This document shows positions 1-8,959 of a DNA stretch of 64,000 nt, one piece after another. The DNA comes from Helicobacter felis ATCC 49179. Lineage in GTDB: Bacteria; Campylobacterota; Campylobacteria; Campylobacterales; Helicobacteraceae. The notes under the pieces are model-generated. The model saw nothing but the letters and a program-made list of their open reading frames with translations, did not search any database and was not told the origin of the DNA. The stretch is taken from positions 62,001-126,000 of the forward strand of contig NC_014810.2 in NCBI RefSeq assembly GCF_000200595.1, written 5' to 3'. Position 1 is the first letter of the stretch. Each line of letters starts with the position of its first letter. The position numbers and the translations under genes were made by a program.

Positions 1-7
1 TTGATCA

Positions 8-49
8 GACTCCTTTTTACATTCTTTGATTAAAAATCAATTAGGAGTC
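8..49. promoter_or_regulatory. nested inverted repeat upstream of the MFS gene
   Basis: GACTCCT at 8-14 pairs with AGGAGTC at 43-49, and inside it TTGAT at 26-30 pairs with ATCAA at 36-40. The outer right arm contains the AGGAG that would be the ribosome-binding site of the MFS gene, so a transcript spanning this hairpin could hide it. The function is inferred only. Confidence 0.35.
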
Positions 50-95
50 AAATTCAAAAACGGGAGCATACAATTGGAGCATTTTTGCTTGTTTT

Positions 96-1196
96 TTGGC
101 GACCTTTGTGGCTAATGGCTTGGCGCGTTTTGGTTATGTCGTGCTCATTCCTATGCTCATTGTGGCGGGTAATCTTACGCCTAATCAAAGCCTACAGCTG
201 GGCATCGCCATTTTAGTGGGCTATATCTTTGGAAGCTTTAGTATTGGCGTTCTGCAAAGGTATGTAAGCCTAGAGTTCATCGCTAAGTTAAGTCTGCTAC
301 TCATCGCGCTAAGTTTCTTTGCCTGCTTTTTTGACTCTCTGCCTTTTGCGTGGGCGTGGGCGTGGCGTTTTGTGGCTGGGGTGGCTTCTGCAAGCTTGAT
401 GGTGCTGGCTGGTCCGCTGGTTTTAAGCCTTGTTAAAGAAAAGCAACGCTCTAGTGTTAGTGGATTTATTTTTAGTGGGATTGGCATTGGTGCGATCTTT
501 AGCGGCTTTGTGCTGCCCTTTTTTGCGCCCTTCATCCATTGGGCATGGATTTTACTAGAGGGCTTGAGCCTGCTAGCTTTTTTCTTTGCTCTCTTCTCTT
601 TAAAACCCCTCCATCCTCCCAAATCCCCCTCCCAAACCTCTAACTTCAAGCCTTCGTTCTTTTTCCTCTTGCTTATGATCTCCTATGTGCTTAATGCCAT
701 TGGCTATCTGCCTCACACGCTTTTTTGGGTGGATTATTTGGTGCGCGACCTGCATTTTAGTAGCCATACTGCGGGGGCTTCTTGGGCATTTTTTGGCTTT
801 GGCTCTGCATGTGGTGCGCTTTTAAGTGGGCTACTAGCTAGGATCATCGGGCTCAAACAAGCTTCTATTGTAGTGCTTACGACCAAGGCTTTTGCCTGCT
901 TGATTCCTGCCTTTTCCTCCCAGTTGGTGTGGCTTAATCTCTCCATTTTTTTAATGGGTTGCACCACGACGGGCAATGTTGCGCTCACTAATGCGATGGC
1001 TCTGCATTTGGTGGGCAAAGAGCACTTTGCGCGTGCCTCTTCTTGGCTCACTTTTAGTTTTGCTCTATTTCAAGCACTCTTTTCTTTTAGCTTTAGCGTG
1101 TGTCTACATCATATGAGCTTTTTTAGTCTGTTTATCTTTTGTGGGATCGCCTTGATCTTAAGCTTTATTATGTTGTTGCCGGTTAAAATAACTTAA
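96..1196 (+). CDS. YbfB/YjiJ-type MFS transporter, N-terminus uncertain
   Basis: Twelve-helix type major facilitator protein in the inner membrane; substrate unknown. The N-terminal pattern GLARFGYVVLIPML resembles the YbfB/YjiJ family, and hydrophobic segments continue to the C-terminus. The only permitted in-frame start is TTG at 96, but the same frame continues upstream as plausible first-helix coding sequence (YNWSIFACFLATF, from about 69) as far as the stop at 42-44, with no ATG, GTG or TTG in between. A Shine-Dalgarno-like AGGAG at 43-47 would serve a start near 54, where the codon is TCA. The gene may therefore have lost its start, or may use the poor TTG inside helix 1. No partner genes are adjacent. 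Confidence 0.7.
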   Translation: MATFVANGLARFGYVVLIPMLIVAGNLTPNQSLQLGIAILVGYIFGSFSIGVLQRYVSLEFIAKLSLLLIALSFFACFFDSLPFAWAWAWRFVAGVASASLMVLAGPLVLSLVKEKQRSSVSGFIFSGIGIGAIFSGFVLPFFAPFIHWAWILLEGLSLLAFFFALFSLKPLHPPKSPSQTSNFKPSFFFLLLMISYVLNAIGYLPHTLFWVDYLVRDLHFSSHTAGASWAFFGFGSACGALLSGLLARIIGLKQASIVVLTTKAFACLIPAFSSQLVWLNLSIFLMGCTTTGNVALTNAMALHLVGKEHFARASSWLTFSFALFQALFSFSFSVCLHHMSFFSLFIFCGIALILSFIMLLPVKIT

Positions 1197-1569
1197 AGTT
1201 TTTTTGAGTCAAGTTTTTATGATAAACTTAAAGTAGCTTCAGTTTTGTAATAATTGTTTAAGTGGCTTTTCCTACCGTTGGTAAAATGTTTTTTTGTTGC
1301 TAGCATCATACTTTTGAAAATCTACACCATATTGTGTCAAACACATGTGCCAACAGATTTTCTTACCGAGTAATGTAAATCACCATGTCTAAACTCATTT
1401 TAGATAGATAGCTATCGTAGCTTAGGGCAGTTGCATTGCACGCCTTAAGCGTTTCTGTCCGCATTTGGATCACACGGAGGTTGGTGAGTTTTTAAGCCTA
1501 AACGCCTCTTGAATAGCAGAGTTTCTATGTCTAACATCTTGCTAACTCCTATTTAACTTTTTTTCACCA
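1197..1569. other. intergenic stretch with short minus-strand coding remnants
   Basis: No intact gene. Read on the minus strand there is an AGGAG followed by an ATG at 1532 opening a 30-codon frame (begins MLDIETLLFKRR), and a shifted frame continuing with TNLRVIQMRTETLK to a stop, then a third short frame further on. This looks like the debris of one gene broken by frameshifts and stops; I do not recognise the family. Confidence 0.3.
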
Positions 1570-1824
1570 TTAGCTTTCTTGAGTTTGGTTTGTTGCTTGG
1601 TTTGCTATTGGTGCTGTCTTTGCTATCTTTTCCGCAAACTTTGCTGTAAGTATTCTTTTATTCTTGTTAGATAACTCTAAGATGTGCTTAAAGTCCTCTT
1701 GAATCTCTGTGGCTTCTTCAAACAACTCTAGCAAGCCCGCCCTTTGCATTTCGTCATTATCTCTTGCAAGTGCAAGACATAGCTTGTGATGTCCTCTGTG
1801 GAAAGATGGCAAGATTAATTGCAT
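1570..1824 (-). CDS. hypothetical protein, 84 aa
   Basis: A soluble, charged, mostly helical small protein with no signal peptide or membrane segment. It contains an acidic middle (LLELFEEATEIQEDFKHILE) and a C-terminus rich in Ala, Thr, Asn and Gln. It lies just upstream, on the same strand, of the short broken frames at 1197-1569 and could be the first gene of a decayed pair. No family recognised. The ribosome-binding site is weak, so it may not be expressed. Confidence 0.3.
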   Translation of the reverse strand: MQLILPSFHRGHHKLCLALARDNDEMQRAGLLELFEEATEIQEDFKHILELSNKNKRILTAKFAEKIAKTAPIANQATNQTQES

Positions 1825-2048
1825 AAAATTAAAAACAATTTAATTTGTGGCATAAAAAGCCCATAGAATAGGTATTTTGTTCTTATTTTTGCAAGAATTT
1901 TTAAAGTTTTTTCTAGGTACAGATAGACTAAAAATTACCTTTTGACCACTAATATTATTTGTTTTGCCTGACTAGGCTAACATAGGCAATCCTTTTACGC
2001 GCTATTATAAAACACTTTAAGCCTGGCCATTACTAAGCAAAATTTAGC
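1825..2048. other. AT-rich intergenic region upstream of rpmE
   Basis: AT-rich sequence with no coding signal on either strand. Its right end carries the probable rpmE promoter. Confidence 0.5.
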
Positions 2049-2054
2049 TAGAAT
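2049..2054 (+). promoter_or_regulatory. probable -10 box of the rpmE operon
   Basis: TAGAAT stands 27 bases before the rpmE start and is followed by a GGAG ribosome-binding site. As is usual in Helicobacter there is no convincing -35 box. Confidence 0.45.
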
Positions 2055-2080
2055 ACGGAAAACTTTTTTGGAGAAAATGC

Positions 2081-2284
2081 ATGAAAAAAGGTATTCACCC
2101 TGAATATGTCCCTTGCAAGGTTACTTGTGTTACAAGCGGTAAGGAGATTGAAGTTCTTAGCACCAAAAGCGAGCTACGCATTGATATTTCTAGCTTTTGC
2201 CATCCTTTTTATACTGGCAGTGATAAGATTGCTGACACTACCGGACGCGTAGAGAGATTCCGCCAAAAATACAAAATGCAATAA
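2081..2284 (+). CDS. rpmE: 50S ribosomal protein L31
   Basis: Small basic protein of the large ribosomal subunit. The 67 residues open [16 protein letters not shown] and include [19 protein letters not shown], the hallmark of L31. Cysteines at about 12, 16 and 39 resemble the zinc-binding (C+) form, although one of the usual four is not obvious. GGAG lies 8 bases before the ATG. It is the first gene of a run (rsmI, rlmB and two hypotheticals) with gaps of only a few bases, matching the order known in H. pylori. Confidence 0.97.
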   Translation: MKKGIHPEYVPCKVTCVTSGKEIEVLSTKSELRIDISSFCHPFYTGSDKIADTTGRVERFRQKYKMQ

Positions 2285-2288
2285 GCCG

Positions 2289-3137
2289 TTGCTCAGTTTA
2301 ATACCCACCCCCATTGGGAATTTAAAAGATGTTACCCTGCGTAGTCTAGAGGTTTTATCTAGTTGCGCTGTGCTTTTATGCGAGGATGTGCGTGTAACTA
2401 AAAGATTGCTTTTTTTGCTTGAACAAGAGGATTGGGTTCAGTCAGTGCTAAAAGAAAAGCAAAAGTCTTTGCGCCAAAAACGCTTTTTATCTTTTCACTC
2501 TCACAATCAAGAAGAGTTTTTGAAAAGTGTAGAACCTTGTTTTTTCACTAACCAACATGTGGGTTTTGTGAGCGATGCGGGGATGCCTTGTGTGAGCGAT
2601 CCGGGGGCTAGCCTAGTGCGCTTTGCTCAAGAACGTGGGGTTTCTTATGAGGTTTTGCCCGGACCTAGTGCTTGTGTGAGTGCTTATGGCGCGAGTGGGT
2701 TTGAGGTTACAGAGTTCCATTTTGTGGGGTTTTTGCCTCCAAAGAGTGCAGCTAGGCGCGCTAAAATCGCTAGCCTTATGAACTCTCTGGGCGCGTTGGT
2801 AATTTATGAAAGTCCCAAACGACTTTTAGACACTCTTGGCGATTTGGCTTTGATGTGTCCTGAAGGGATTGTCTTTGCGACTAAGGAGATGAGCAAGCTC
2901 CATGCCTGCCATTTTAAAGGCACGATTTTGGAGGTGTCTACACAGCTCCAAAGTGTCCCCTCTAAAACTTTGCAAGGGGAATGGGTGTTAGTGTGTCTCT
3001 TGCCACAACAAGAGATGCCTAGCCTCTCTCTTAGAGATATTGAGGAGATGGACTTGCCCCCCAAGATCAAGGCAAAGTTATTAGGCAAACTCAAGGGAAT
3101 ACCCCCTAAAACTCTTTATGCTCAGGGTTTGGCATGA
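2289..3137 (+). CDS. rsmI: 16S rRNA 2'-O-ribose C1402 methyltransferase
   Basis: Uses S-adenosylmethionine to methylate the ribose of C1402 in the decoding centre of 16S rRNA. The tetrapyrrole-methylase fold is clear: PTPIGNL at residues 6-12, CEDVRVTKRLL at 31-41, SDAGMPCVSDPG at 95-106 and PGPSA at 124-128. At 282 aa it has the usual length. The start is TTG, 4 bases after the rpmE stop, so translation is probably coupled. It overlaps the next gene by 4 bases (ATGA). Confidence 0.95.
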   Translation: MLSLIPTPIGNLKDVTLRSLEVLSSCAVLLCEDVRVTKRLLFLLEQEDWVQSVLKEKQKSLRQKRFLSFHSHNQEEFLKSVEPCFFTNQHVGFVSDAGMPCVSDPGASLVRFAQERGVSYEVLPGPSACVSAYGASGFEVTEFHFVGFLPPKSAARRAKIASLMNSLGALVIYESPKRLLDTLGDLALMCPEGIVFATKEMSKLHACHFKGTILEVSTQLQSVPSKTLQGEWVLVCLLPQQEMPSLSLRDIEEMDLPPKIKAKLLGKLKGIPPKTLYAQGLA

Positions 3138-3817
3138 TTGTCTTTGGCAAGCAGGTGATTTTGCACTTACTCAAACACCATCCTAGTCAGATTTTGGAAT
3201 TTTATTTACTCAAAGAGATCGATAAAAAAACCTTTAGCTTGCTACAAGCACACCAACAAAAGTATCAGAGCGCGCTCTTGCGTGTGGATGCTAAAAAAGC
3301 CCAAGCGATGGCTAAGGGAGGCAATCATCAAGGATGGTTGGCTAAGGTTCTCCCGCCCAAATCTAGCGCTCTAGGTGTGCTTAAAAGTTTGGATAAGCTC
3401 CTTGTGCTCTGTGGCTTGAGCGATGTAGGGAATGTGGGCGCGCTCTTTAGAAGTGTGGCCTGTTTGGGTTTTGATGGGGTGATCATGGATAAAGCCCTGC
3501 CCTTTGAGGGATTGGCGCGTGCAAGTATGGGCGCGCTCTATGATGTGCCTTTTTGTGTTTGCCCTAATCCTTTGGACATTTTGCAGGGGCTCAAAGATGT
3601 CCGCGTGCATTGTTATGGGGCACACATTGAGGGGCAGAATGTGCGCCAAGTGGTCTTTAAACCTCCTTTGGCGATTTTTTTAGGGAGTGAGGGGGCAGGT
3701 CTAGCTCCCAAGTTGGTGCGGCGTATGGATACTTTAGTAAACATTGGCATGGAAGGTAAAATCGACTCGCTAAATGTGAGTGTAGCAGGAGCAATTTTAA
3801 TGGATAGGGCAAGATAA
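3134..3817 (+). CDS. rlmB: 23S rRNA (guanosine 2'-O) methyltransferase, SpoU/TrmH family
   Basis: SPOUT-class RNA ribose methyltransferase, probably acting on Gm2251 of 23S rRNA. A substrate-binding N-terminal domain (about 1-75) is followed by the knotted catalytic domain with its three motifs: SDVGNVGALFRSV (about 96-108, with the catalytic Asn and Arg), IFLGSEGAGL (about 180), and LNVSVAGAI near the C-terminus. At 227 aa it is slightly short for RlmB. The ATGA overlap with rsmI and 1-base overlap with the next gene indicate an operon. A tRNA Gm18 methyltransferase is the alternative, but context favours RlmB. Confidence 0.88.
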   Translation: MIVFGKQVILHLLKHHPSQILEFYLLKEIDKKTFSLLQAHQQKYQSALLRVDAKKAQAMAKGGNHQGWLAKVLPPKSSALGVLKSLDKLLVLCGLSDVGNVGALFRSVACLGFDGVIMDKALPFEGLARASMGALYDVPFCVCPNPLDILQGLKDVRVHCYGAHIEGQNVRQVVFKPPLAIFLGSEGAGLAPKLVRRMDTLVNIGMEGKIDSLNVSVAGAILMDRAR

Positions 3818-4776
3818 TGGACACACAAGACAAACTCAATGAGCTGGATAAAAACCTAGCTTTCCTAAAAGAAAAGGGTCTCAAAGAGATTCACAAGATC
3901 ACTAAAATTGCCAATCCCAAACTAGAGGCGATTTTAGACAAGCGTTTTGAGGACTTGCAACGCGTGCATGCAGTGGGTTTTTTGCAGATTCTAGAGAAAG
4001 AATATGAGTTAGATTTGAGTCATTGGCTTGTCGAGTACGATAAAGTGCTTTTTGTAAAACCCCCCGCTTCTCCCTCTTTAGAGAACGAAACTACTCCTCC
4101 CTCAGAGGAACTTCCCTTTGTAGATACCAAGCGCTCCGATCCTGAAATCCTCAAAACTTTCCAACCTAAAAAAAGTTCTAAGTGGGCTTGGGTTGCGCTT
4201 GCGATCTTGCTTGTGGGCGCAGGGGTTTATACCTACCGCGACAAGATGCCTTTTATGGCTTCTAAGAGCGATCAGCAAACCCCACAGGTCTTAGAAACCC
4301 CTCCCCCTCAAAGCCAATCTGAGGCTTCAACTTTACAGAACAATCCTACACCACAAAACCCCTCCTCTCCTTCACCTCCTCCCTCTACTAATTTTGTAGA
4401 CATGCCAACGCAAACTCCTACAACACCTTCTCAAGACAATGCACAACAGCCCTCCACACAAGAAAAAGAGGATTCAACACAGCAAACTCCTAGTGCAAAA
4501 CCTGACACCATCCTCATCATACCCAAAGAAGAGATGTGGATGGAAACCATAGACTTAACCACCAAACGCAAAACTCAAGTGACTCTCAAAGAACCTTTTA
4601 GCTTAGAGACCAAAAAACATCGTTGGCTTTTGGCTTTTGGGCATGGGAGTTTATCTTTAGAAGCCAATGGCCAAACTTTGGATTTTGATCAAGAACGCCC
4701 CTTGCGTTTTTTATACACGCCTAAAAAAGGGCTACGGCGTGTGAGTTATACGCATTACCAAGAGTGGAGTCGCTAA
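3817..4776 (+). CDS. single-pass membrane protein of RodZ-like layout
   Basis: Not assigned to a family by sequence. A helical cytoplasmic N-domain (about 1-75) is followed by one membrane helix (about 123-140, WAWVALAILLVGAGVYTY), a long Pro/Ser/Thr/Gln-rich linker (about 150-230) and a C-terminal beta-type domain (about 235-319). This order (small N-domain, helix, Pro-rich linker, extracytoplasmic beta domain) is that of RodZ, the MreB-associated shape protein, but the N-domain is not a clear HTH_25. H. pylori has an equivalent hypothetical gene at the same place. It shares one base with the rlmB stop and overlaps the next ATG (TAATG). Confidence 0.7.
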   Translation: MDTQDKLNELDKNLAFLKEKGLKEIHKITKIANPKLEAILDKRFEDLQRVHAVGFLQILEKEYELDLSHWLVEYDKVLFVKPPASPSLENETTPPSEELPFVDTKRSDPEILKTFQPKKSSKWAWVALAILLVGAGVYTYRDKMPFMASKSDQQTPQVLETPPPQSQSEASTLQNNPTPQNPSSPSPPPSTNFVDMPTQTPTTPSQDNAQQPSTQEKEDSTQQTPSAKPDTILIIPKEEMWMETIDLTTKRKTQVTLKEPFSLETKKHRWLLAFGHGSLSLEANGQTLDFDQERPLRFLYTPKKGLRRVSYTHYQEWSR

Positions 4777-5606
4777 TGCCTTTGCTCAGATTTTATCTCT
4801 TGCTTGGAAGTTTTATTGCGCTTTTAAGTGGGGATCTTTTAGATGAAAAAATCAAAAATCTTGTGGGCAATCGTTTTTATCAAACCAACAAAAACTTTAT
4901 TGCTAGGGTGTTTCAAAACCGGCGTGCTTTTTATATCCAAGACAGGCTACAGGTTAAAAAAGTCGTAGACACTCTTAAGGAAAATGGTTTATTGCCCCTA
5001 AAATTTGGGAAGCCGGGTATGCTTTATGTGAGTTTTCAGGCCAAAACCTCGCCTTTGTTATTGCTCAAAACTACACAAACCGTGCTCGCTTCTATGGGTT
5101 ATGCGTATTTCATGATTTTAGAAGTGAACTATAAAGATTCTTGGAGCAAGGCAGTTTTTGCCCTCAAAACAGAATACGCCCTTGATCCAACCTTGATTGC
5201 CACTCTCTTTCACAAAAGGGGTTTTATCTTTGCCGATCTCAAGCGGGATAGTTTGCAGAATTGGAGCTATTATTTTGGGGTGCGCATTCCAAAACTTGCC
5301 AATACGACCACAATCATACCCTCAGGGAACTATCTCGATCTCAAAGAAATTAGCGGGGAGTATTGGTTGGACATGACTTATGGGGGGCGACTCAATATTG
5401 TTGCCAACACCCCCGTATGGCATCCTCAAATTAGCTTTTTTGACGCGTCTTTACATATGCTTGATTTCACACGCAGTGCAGACGCAACCTCAAAAATTAG
5501 TATTAATGTCCCCGATAATGTGCGTTTTGTTAAAGTGAGTGATGTAAAAAACCCCCTTGTGCTCAAGGGGGGCATTAAAGTTCTCTTAGAACCCTTGCAA
5601 CATTAA
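4776..5606 (+). CDS. exported hypothetical protein
   Basis: A conserved Helicobacter protein of unknown function. The start was set at the ATG overlapping the previous stop (TAATG) rather than the GTG at 4764, because it gives a proper signal peptide (MPLLRFYLLLGSFIALLSG). The rest, about 255 residues, is periplasmic or outer-membrane associated, with alternating hydrophobic/polar stretches and no other membrane helix. It closes the rpmE operon and is followed directly by a terminator. Its pairing with the RodZ-like gene suggests a cell-envelope role, but this is inferred. Confidence 0.75.
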   Translation: MPLLRFYLLLGSFIALLSGDLLDEKIKNLVGNRFYQTNKNFIARVFQNRRAFYIQDRLQVKKVVDTLKENGLLPLKFGKPGMLYVSFQAKTSPLLLLKTTQTVLASMGYAYFMILEVNYKDSWSKAVFALKTEYALDPTLIATLFHKRGFIFADLKRDSLQNWSYYFGVRIPKLANTTTIIPSGNYLDLKEISGEYWLDMTYGGRLNIVANTPVWHPQISFFDASLHMLDFTRSADATSKISINVPDNVRFVKVSDVKNPLVLKGGIKVLLEPLQH

Positions 5607-5609
5607 TCG

Positions 5610-5627
5610 CCCTATATTAGGGTTTTT
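5610..5627 (+). terminator. intrinsic terminator after the rpmE operon
   Basis: CCCTA / TAGGG with a 3-base loop, followed directly by five T, 4 bases after the stop codon of the preceding gene. Confidence 0.65.
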
Positions 5628-5667
5628 GTAGTATCATGGCGTGTTTTAATTTCAAAAGGAGTTCTGA

Positions 5668-6222
5668 ATGAAAAAATTTGTCTTAGGTGCTTTGTTGGCT
5701 ACTGGTTTAGTTTACGCCACCTCTATTGATACTAGCAAGGTCAGCATGAGTTTTACTGCCTTTAAAACCCCCAAAAAGGCGGCTGTAGAAGGCACTTTTG
5801 ATGGTGTGCAATACCATTTCAATAAGGACACCTCTAGTGTAGTGCGCATGCTAGACAAGGCTAGTGCTAGCATTGATGTAACCCATGTCAATCTGCATGA
5901 TGAACTCAAAAGTAAAAATGTCAAAGAAGCTTTCTTTGATTTGTTTAAAGACAAGAATCTCAAAGTCTTTTTTAGAAATGTTGTAGAAGGCGAAAATCAG
6001 GGGAGTATCTTAGCCACAGTGCGCATGAATGGCAGGAGTGTCAAAGTGCCTATGACTTACACCATCGAAAATAACGAGCTCACAGCGACAGGTCTTTTAG
6101 ATGTGCTTGAATTTGGCCTCAAAGACGCATTTGCTAAACTTGCCAAAGCTTGCGAAGTCCAGCATGAAAAACTTACTTGGTCTCAGGTGCGCATCACCTT
6201 TAAAGCAGGTCTCAAAGACTAA
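5668..6222 (+). CDS. YceI-like secreted protein
   Basis: A 184-aa exported protein with a signal peptide ([17 protein letters not shown]), related in pattern to the YceI lipocalin-like fold that binds amphiphilic lipids or isoprenoids. Strand-like segments ([52 protein letters not shown]) follow the family course but the usual HSxxxFxVxH motif is absent, so it is a divergent member. A good AAAGGAG precedes the ATG. H. pylori carries the equivalent gene immediately before hemL, as here (1-base gap). A canonical paralogue is at 31523. Confidence 0.75.
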   Translation: MKKFVLGALLATGLVYATSIDTSKVSMSFTAFKTPKKAAVEGTFDGVQYHFNKDTSSVVRMLDKASASIDVTHVNLHDELKSKNVKEAFFDLFKDKNLKVFFRNVVEGENQGSILATVRMNGRSVKVPMTYTIENNELTATGLLDVLEFGLKDAFAKLAKACEVQHEKLTWSQVRITFKAGLKD

Positions 6223-6223
6223 T

Positions 6224-7537
6224 ATGGCTAAAAAACAACTTGGCCACGCCCTACTGCATAGTATCAATGATTTTAACGAAGCTAAACAAGTGATCGCCGG
6301 GGGGGTTAACTCCCCTGTGCGCGCTTTTAAAAGCGTGGGAGGCACACCACCCTTTATTTTTAAGGGTGATGGGTATTCTCTCTATGATGTGGACGGCAAT
6401 TCCTATGTCGATTTTGTGCAAAGTTGGGGACCCTTGCTCTTTGGCCATGCCGATGCACAGATTCAAGAAAGAGTGATTGAAGTTCTAAAAAGAGGCATGA
6501 GTTTTGGCGCACCTACAGAACTAGAAACTACTTTGGCTAAAAAACTCGTTTTGAGTTACGAGGGTGTAGAAAAAGTGCGCTTGGTGAGTAGTGGAACAGA
6601 GGCAACCATGAGCGCGATCCGTCTTGCGCGCGCTTTCAGTGGCAAGGATAGAATTATCAAATTTGAGGGGTGCTACCATGGGCATAGCGATAGCCTGCTT
6701 GTAGACGCAGGGAGTGGGTGCGCTACCTTTGGCGTGCCTAGTTCTTTGGGCGTGCCAAAAGCCATCAGCGATCAAACTCTTATCGCCCAATACAATGACA
6801 TTGACTCCGTAAAAGCCTGTTTTGAGGCGGGGGGCGTGGGTTGTGTTATCATCGAACCCATCGCCGGAAACATGGGGCTAGTGCCTGCTAAACTTGAGTT
6901 TTTGCAAGAACTCCAGCATCTTTGTAACAAATATGAAGCTGTGCTCATCTTTGATGAGGTGATGAGCGGGTTTAGAGCTGGGGTTAATGGCTCACAAACT
7001 CACCACCGCTTAGTGCCCGATCTAGTTACCTTTGGTAAAGTTATTGGGGGCGGATTGCCCTTAGCGTGTTTTGGAGGTCGGGCGGAAATTATGGAAATGC
7101 TCGCCCCTGTGGGGGGGGTGTATCAGGCCGGGACTTTGAGCGGTAACCCTGTAGCAGTGGCTGCAGGCATTGTTGCGCTTGAAAAGATCGCTCAAGAACC
7201 CAAGCTTTTCTCTCGCCTTGAAGAGTTGGCCCAACGCTTTGTCAAGGGACTTGTAAAGATTGCAGCTTCTCATGGGATTGCTCTGCAAGGCTGTGTGAGA
7301 GGGAGCATGTTTGGTTTCTTTTTTAGCGAACAAGAAGTGCAGGACTTTCAAGGGGCTAAAAATTCCAAAACAGATCTTTATGCGCGCTTGCACCAAAAAA
7401 TGCTCCAAAGAGGCGTGTATTTAGCTCCCTCAGCCTTTGAAACGGGCTTTATTTGTGCGCCCATGCATGTGGATATTATCGATGCCTGTTTGCAGAAAGC
7501 CCAAGAGAGTTTTTCTGAAATCGCGCATGGAATCTGA
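6224..7537 (+). CDS. hemL: glutamate-1-semialdehyde 2,1-aminomutase
   Basis: PLP enzyme making 5-aminolevulinate from glutamate-1-semialdehyde, the last step of the C5 route to haem precursors. The ATG at 6224, one base after the upstream stop, gives 437 aa, the family length, beginning [17 protein letters not shown]; the in-frame extension to 6101 only overlaps the previous gene. The class-III aminotransferase motifs are visible: [15 protein letters not shown] (122-136), FDEVMSGFR (243-251) and the PLP lysine K272 in [12 protein letters not shown]. It overlaps the next gene by 11 bases. Confidence 0.97.
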   Translation: MAKKQLGHALLHSINDFNEAKQVIAGGVNSPVRAFKSVGGTPPFIFKGDGYSLYDVDGNSYVDFVQSWGPLLFGHADAQIQERVIEVLKRGMSFGAPTELETTLAKKLVLSYEGVEKVRLVSSGTEATMSAIRLARAFSGKDRIIKFEGCYHGHSDSLLVDAGSGCATFGVPSSLGVPKAISDQTLIAQYNDIDSVKACFEAGGVGCVIIEPIAGNMGLVPAKLEFLQELQHLCNKYEAVLIFDEVMSGFRAGVNGSQTHHRLVPDLVTFGKVIGGGLPLACFGGRAEIMEMLAPVGGVYQAGTLSGNPVAVAAGIVALEKIAQEPKLFSRLEELAQRFVKGLVKIAASHGIALQGCVRGSMFGFFFSEQEVQDFQGAKNSKTDLYARLHQKMLQRGVYLAPSAFETGFICAPMHVDIIDACLQKAQESFSEIAHGI

Positions 7538-7790
7538 ACCCCGTTTTAAACGCCTTGTGGAGGGAGCGAGTGTTTTAAGCTTGGGGATTTCTATTGTAGT
7601 GGCCGTTTTGATTGGAATTGGGATCGGCTATGGGCTCAAAAAACTCACCGGAGTCGCTTGGTTGTTTTGGTTAGGCGTGTTTTGGGGAGTGGGGGGGGCT
7701 ATTTTAAATGTGTACAAAGCCTACAAAAAGGCTAAAAAAGATTTAGACACTCTAGCTCAAGACCCCAAGTATCACCAACAAGATGTGTAG
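7527..7790 (+). CDS. AtpI/AtpZ-like small membrane protein
   Basis: An 87-aa inner membrane protein with two helices (about 15-37 and 44-62) and a basic C-terminal tail ([11 protein letters not shown]). The layout and Gly-rich first helix match the AtpZ/AtpI group linked to ATP synthase assembly or Mg uptake, although no ATP synthase genes are near. The ATG at 7527 lies inside the end of hemL and gives a clean start ([13 protein letters not shown]). It overlaps the following gene by 8 bases. Confidence 0.7.
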   Translation: MESEPRFKRLVEGASVLSLGISIVVAVLIGIGIGYGLKKLTGVAWLFWLGVFWGVGGAILNVYKAYKKAKKDLDTLAQDPKYHQQDV

Positions 7791-8163
7791 CTTTAAGTGC
7801 GCTCTGCTCGTGATATTATGCAATGTAGTGGATGTGGGAGCAGTGGGCTATTTTTGGGGATTGTTGGGCGCGCTCAACTTTGAAGTCGGCTTTATAGGCT
7901 TCTTGTTAATTTTGCTAGCAGGCTATCAAAAACTCAAAAATACTTTGAAACAAGCTAAAGAAAAAGCAACCTCTAAATTTATGTTAGGGCTAGAAGTTAA
8001 CTTTAGTTGGAGCAAGATAGGAGCTTATGCTCTCTTTTTGGCAGGCCTGCTAAGTTTGACCCACTTTAGGGTCTTTGAGCCCATCCCCTACTTAGTGGGG
8101 TTGGGCGTGTGTTTGGGGAGTGTGCTAGGAGTTTATATGCTTAGAAATCAAAGACATAGTTAA
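7783..8163 (+). CDS. hypothetical membrane protein
   Basis: 126 aa with about four hydrophobic segments (about 7-27, 33-48, 74-90, 98-118). It has a counterpart in H. pylori after hemL, but no known function. It overlaps the AtpI-like gene by 8 bases at its 5' end and overlaps the convergent outer membrane protein gene by 23 bases at its 3' end, so the two stop regions interlock. Confidence 0.65.
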   Translation: MCSFKCALLVILCNVVDVGAVGYFWGLLGALNFEVGFIGFLLILLAGYQKLKNTLKQAKEKATSKFMLGLEVNFSWSKIGAYALFLAGLLSLTHFRVFEPIPYLVGLGVCLGSVLGVYMLRNQRHS

Positions 8164-8959
8164 TATAAAGAGAGGCGTTGCGGTGGTAGTAGAGAGAAAC
8201 TTTATCATTGCCTGAAGTCTTTTGGTAATAATACATGGGGATAACCGGAACAAGCGCGCCAAACTCAAGACTTTGTTTATCAGAAAAGTTTGCCCTAAAG
8301 CCAAAATTAATGGGAAGCTGGAAATAGCTTTGGTGGTAGTCTTTGCCTTGAAGTTGTTTTGGTAAACAACCCGTTGCCATTGTAGTTTTTGTACGAGCTT
8401 GCCCCGAAGAACCACTACCACTATCACTTGGATTGCCTTCCACGATTGAACAACCTCCTGAAACAAGATCATTTTTCCCAACAATATGACCGTTTGCTCC
8501 ATCTCCTCCGTTCATCACAGAACCTACCCAGCTATTGCCAATTAACTGGAAGCCTACAAAAAACCCCAACGCATAGCTATTGTCTTTGGGGACAAAAAAG
8601 TCCCAAAGAAAATCCATGCCAGCCCCGTAATTAACGCTAGCAAGCGTGCCCGTGCCAGACATACGCCCCACAGCGTTATAGGCAAAATTGGCATAGTAGC
8701 GCAAGCCGATGCGTTTAGATTGGCCAAAAAATTGCTTGTAGCCCGCTCTAATATTAAAGCCCCACATGTCGCTAGAATAATGTGTGTTGTAATCAACCAC
8801 ATTATTTTGTTTGAGATATTCCTTAGTTTCCATACGCGACCATTGGAAGCCTGCTCCAAGATAAGCGGCATTCCTTTCAGCCGATAAGGTAGATAAAGCA
8901 AGCGTGCTAAAAAGGCTCATGGTAGCTACAGAAGCCAAGCTCTTAGATAAAAAAGCCAT
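8141..8959 (-). CDS. Hof/Hop-like outer membrane protein
   Basis: A 272-aa outer membrane beta-barrel of the Helicobacter OMP superfamily. The start at 8959 gives a signal peptide ending ALSTLSA and is preceded by AAAGG; the in-frame extension upstream is AT-rich junk. Family marks are LGAGFQWSRM, NIRAGYKQFFG (conserved GYKQFFG), IGLRYYANFAYN, and the terminal beta strand ending SLYINYVFDF with C-terminal Phe for BamA. Cysteines in the middle suggest a disulphide loop. It shares GYKQFFG and the barrel pattern with the proteins at 37886 and 54553 but has no repeat tract in its signal sequence. Confidence 0.85.
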   Translation of the reverse strand: MAFLSKSLASVATMSLFSTLALSTLSAERNAAYLGAGFQWSRMETKEYLKQNNVVDYNTHYSSDMWGFNIRAGYKQFFGQSKRIGLRYYANFAYNAVGRMSGTGTLASVNYGAGMDFLWDFFVPKDNSYALGFFVGFQLIGNSWVGSVMNGGDGANGHIVGKNDLVSGGCSIVEGNPSDSGSGSSGQARTKTTMATGCLPKQLQGKDYHQSYFQLPINFGFRANFSDKQSLEFGALVPVIPMYYYQKTSGNDKVSLYYHRNASLYINYVFDF

